Part shown: one piece after another, positions 61,741-64,000 of the stretch
Numbering within the stretch: the stretch's first letter is position 1
Layout of the letters: each line of letters opens with the position of its first letter
Position numbers and translations under genes: made by a program
Notes under the pieces: model-generated
Seen by the model: the letters and a program-made list of their open reading frames with translations, nothing else
What the model was told of the DNA's origin: nothing
Databases searched by the model: none
Origin: Albula goreensis
Taxonomy: Eukaryota; Chordata; Actinopteri; Albuliformes; Albulidae
DNA length: 64,000 bases
NCBI GenBank assembly: GCA_022829145.1
Contig: CM040755.1
Span: 10,550,563-10,614,562, forward strand
Reading direction: 5' to 3'

Positions 61741-62380
61741 TTTATACATTTATTTAGCAGACCCTCTTACCCTGAGTAGTGCAAAGTGCTCAGAATTAAT
61801 GCAGTCACAAAATGAATGCTCATAACACTATACAATGACATTAGGTATACAGTCACAGGAGCATATACTAAATGTGTAAAAAAAACCTTCCTAATTTCCC
61901 CTAAGTGCCAAATCATATGCTACAAGGAATTATAAGCTCTACCACTCACAACAATCAATCTCCCACAGTTGTTTACAGTACAGCAAACTGTAAAAATAAT
62001 GTCAGCTTTCCTGCAGACTCTAAGAAAGAGGCATGAGAAGTTATGGAATGAGAGAAACAGATGGCAGAGAAGAATGTGGTAAGTGACAGTACAGGCAAGG
62101 CACCAGGAGGAGCAGCTTGGGTGGCAGGACACATGTTAAGAGTATACCCTGGATCTGGAGCCAAGGTGTAGCTGGTAGTGGAAGGTCATGATTTCTGCCA
62201 TTGTAATTGGTGCAGGTAACTCATTCCACCATGGATGGGGGCATCCTGGTGAGGAGAAGCACGGTGGAGATGTCTGTTTGGGGAGAATTGCAGAGTGACC
62301 GGAGGTAGCTGATCTGCAGAATCTATACCACACTGTCTTCAACAGTAAATATTTTCTGCACTCTTCAATCAATAGAAGGT
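61741..62380 (-). mobile_element. Dispersed fish-type repeat with LINE-like end (decayed)
   Basis: At about 61747, ACATTTATTTAGCAGACCCT resembles the ATTTAGCAGACGCTTTTATC motif common at ends of dispersed fish repeats. At 62218-62234 the minus strand encodes PWWNELP, followed by APITMAEIMT, like the xPWWNELPxxIRxAExL motif near the end of fish LINE-like frames. No catalytic domain is left. I treat the span as one or two old insertions with uncertain limits. Confidence 0.45.
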
Positions 62381-64000
62381 CATCCTGAATTTATTGAAAA
62401 TCGTAGGTTATGGAACTTGAGTTTTGGGATATTTTATAAGGAGAGCCATAACTCTGTAAGTCATGTACAATTTTATGGATTTGAAATAAGAACAGAATAG
62501 TTGCAACAATATCATGAGTTTGTTCATGAAATAGGCCTTCTTTGACCTTATATAAAAATGTTGAGTCCTCAATTCACATAACCAGGGCCCTGGCTCTCTG
62601 AACTGTGCCTACCTTATACGTGTTTGAGTTTTGACATTTCCTGTCAGAGCGCTTGATTCAGCCCACTATAAACACAGCACCCATCCAAAGGGTGTAGGAG
62701 TTATTTTGGCAACGAGACGGCATGTACTTTTTCTCCCTCTCAAAACTTCTGAGCTCTTCCAGTTCTCCCAAACGGCCGGCAGAAAAAAAAGGAAAGTGTG
62801 TTAAATGAAACATGACATTCTGTCAGCTTTCCACAGTGTGAGAGGCCCATTTTTTGTGAATGAAACCCCTGTTCTGTATTTGACACATTTAACTTTGTGG
62901 AATGCTGAGAAAACACTTCAAGAACCCCATTTGCACCACAAAAAAGCTATATTTTGAATGTATTTTGTACCATAGATTTATTTCTCAAAGTGAACCACAT
63001 TTTGAAACTTATTGTAATGTTTATAAGCACTTAAACAAAGATTTACAAACCATTTTAGTGACAGCTTTTGTACAACTTTATATTGGTTTCAAAGTGAGAC
63101 ATGAAAGCACTTTATTTGAAAATGCATTTTTCAAGTATTTGAGCTGATATCACCTCTTTATCTTAGCAACAAAGAGAATATGCTTGTTTCTCACGAAGGT
63201 TTCTAATTATTACAGTAACTCTATGAAATTTTCTCCCATATACTGTATATAATTTGATATACTCATTTTGTAAATGTACCTTTTTAAGTAATTAAAACCA
63301 GAAGAGGTCAGAAATTACAGTGGAGGTTTCTTGAAAGGAGTCAGTTTAAACATTTTTATTGACCCTGGGCCTAATTTCTAGTTAACTAATTATCATGAAG
63401 GTGGAATCACAATGCTCTAAAAATAGATGAATCCTGTCCTGCTTCCAGTCGTGGTGTGTTTATGACATACCACCATATATTTTATTCTAATATCTCTGGC
63501 TAACCTCAGCTTGGTTAAATAGTCAATTATGATTGGTCAGGGAGGTGTTGATTAATTAACCTTATTTCACAGTTGCACAGTCAATTGCATATATCTAGTG
63601 AAAATTGACACAAAACTAGATTGCCAAAATTTATCTGCAAGCAATCAAAATAAACAAATTCTCTTCTATTAAAATATCTATGTACCTTCAATTGGCACAC
63701 CAAAGCTGGGCTCTCTCAGTAACATGAATTTCCGGTCATTGATGCAACAGTCAATACAACCAACATTAATGGTCAGGCGATCAGGAGTAAAGGGTTTCAA
63801 ACCTATTATCCATAACTATACCGATGCCACTCCACAGCTGCTCGGGCCACATTGCTTTATCATTTACAGTTGTTTATTGTTCAAAAAAGCATTATTTGAA
63901 CTGTAATTTTCAGAGTCATAGATGGAAGAGAGAAATCCCTGTAAAAGGTTTCTTCTTGTGGGATTTTTTTTTTTTTACAGCGAATCTACAGTCTTATTTT
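62381..64000. other. Intergenic to window end, nothing recognised
   Basis: AT-rich sequence with a 12-nt T run near 63966. No gene, RNA or element is supported. Confidence 0.5.

Noticed and set aside
33811..64000. CHRM4 or another single-exon receptor gene downstream of AMBRA1
   Set aside because: CHRM4 would show as an open frame of well over 400 codons; no frame longer than about 140 codons exists here, so it must lie beyond the window or elsewhere.
1..64000. CRISPR array, rRNA, bacterial operon or phage structure
   Set aside because: No regularly spaced repeats, no ribosomal sequence and no dense gene packing; the sequence is a typical vertebrate intron/intergenic landscape.

Overview
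This is a vertebrate nuclear genomic window: AT-rich, intron-dominated, with microsatellites, poly-A/poly-T tracts and decayed transposon fragments. It shows no bacterial, phage or organellar features. The only gene I can name with confidence is AMBRA1 (DCAF3), the autophagy and cyclin-D ubiquitin-ligase adaptor, on the + strand. The protein is close to the human one in its conserved blocks but diverges elsewhere. With the fish-type dispersed repeats this points to a ray-finned fish. I cannot name the species or, if the lineage has two copies, say which paralogue this is.

AMBRA1 layout: the window opens inside an intron, and the WD40 and Beclin-1-binding parts lie upstream. Five coding exons follow: 4274-4413, 13181-13282, 14421-14611, 23438-23581 and 26832-27433 (stop TAG). 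Their splice phases join without a break to give 392 residues plus stop, roughly the C-terminal third. They contain the end of the propeller, the two dynein-light-chain TQT motifs and a disordered Ser/Asn-rich tail. Two exons have a second, stronger upstream acceptor that is also in frame. The LC3-interacting WxxL motif that I recall in the equivalent human segment is absent here. A very long 3' UTR (about 6.3 kb) probably runs to tandem AATAAA signals at 33762-33774.

Inside the long introns are candidate regulatory blocks, two small hairpins and a 20-bp degenerate minisatellite just after the 13.2 kb exon. There is also a minus-strand pair of exon-like segments at 10.0-10.4 kb that I cannot assign to a family.

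From about 33.8 kb to 64 kb I see no recognisable protein-coding gene. The stretch holds decayed transposon pieces: a Tc1-like transposase tail at 34.6 kb, LINE-like 3' ends at 35.1 and 62.2 kb, a tRNA-derived SINE at 41.2 kb and a 94-bp terminal-inverted-repeat element at 57.4 kb. It also has a CpG-rich patch at 61.2-61.5 kb and several unique-looking blocks rich in homeodomain-type AT cores that may be enhancers. Long homopolymer runs are common before about 34 kb and almost absent after it, which fits the end of the AMBRA1 transcription unit there.
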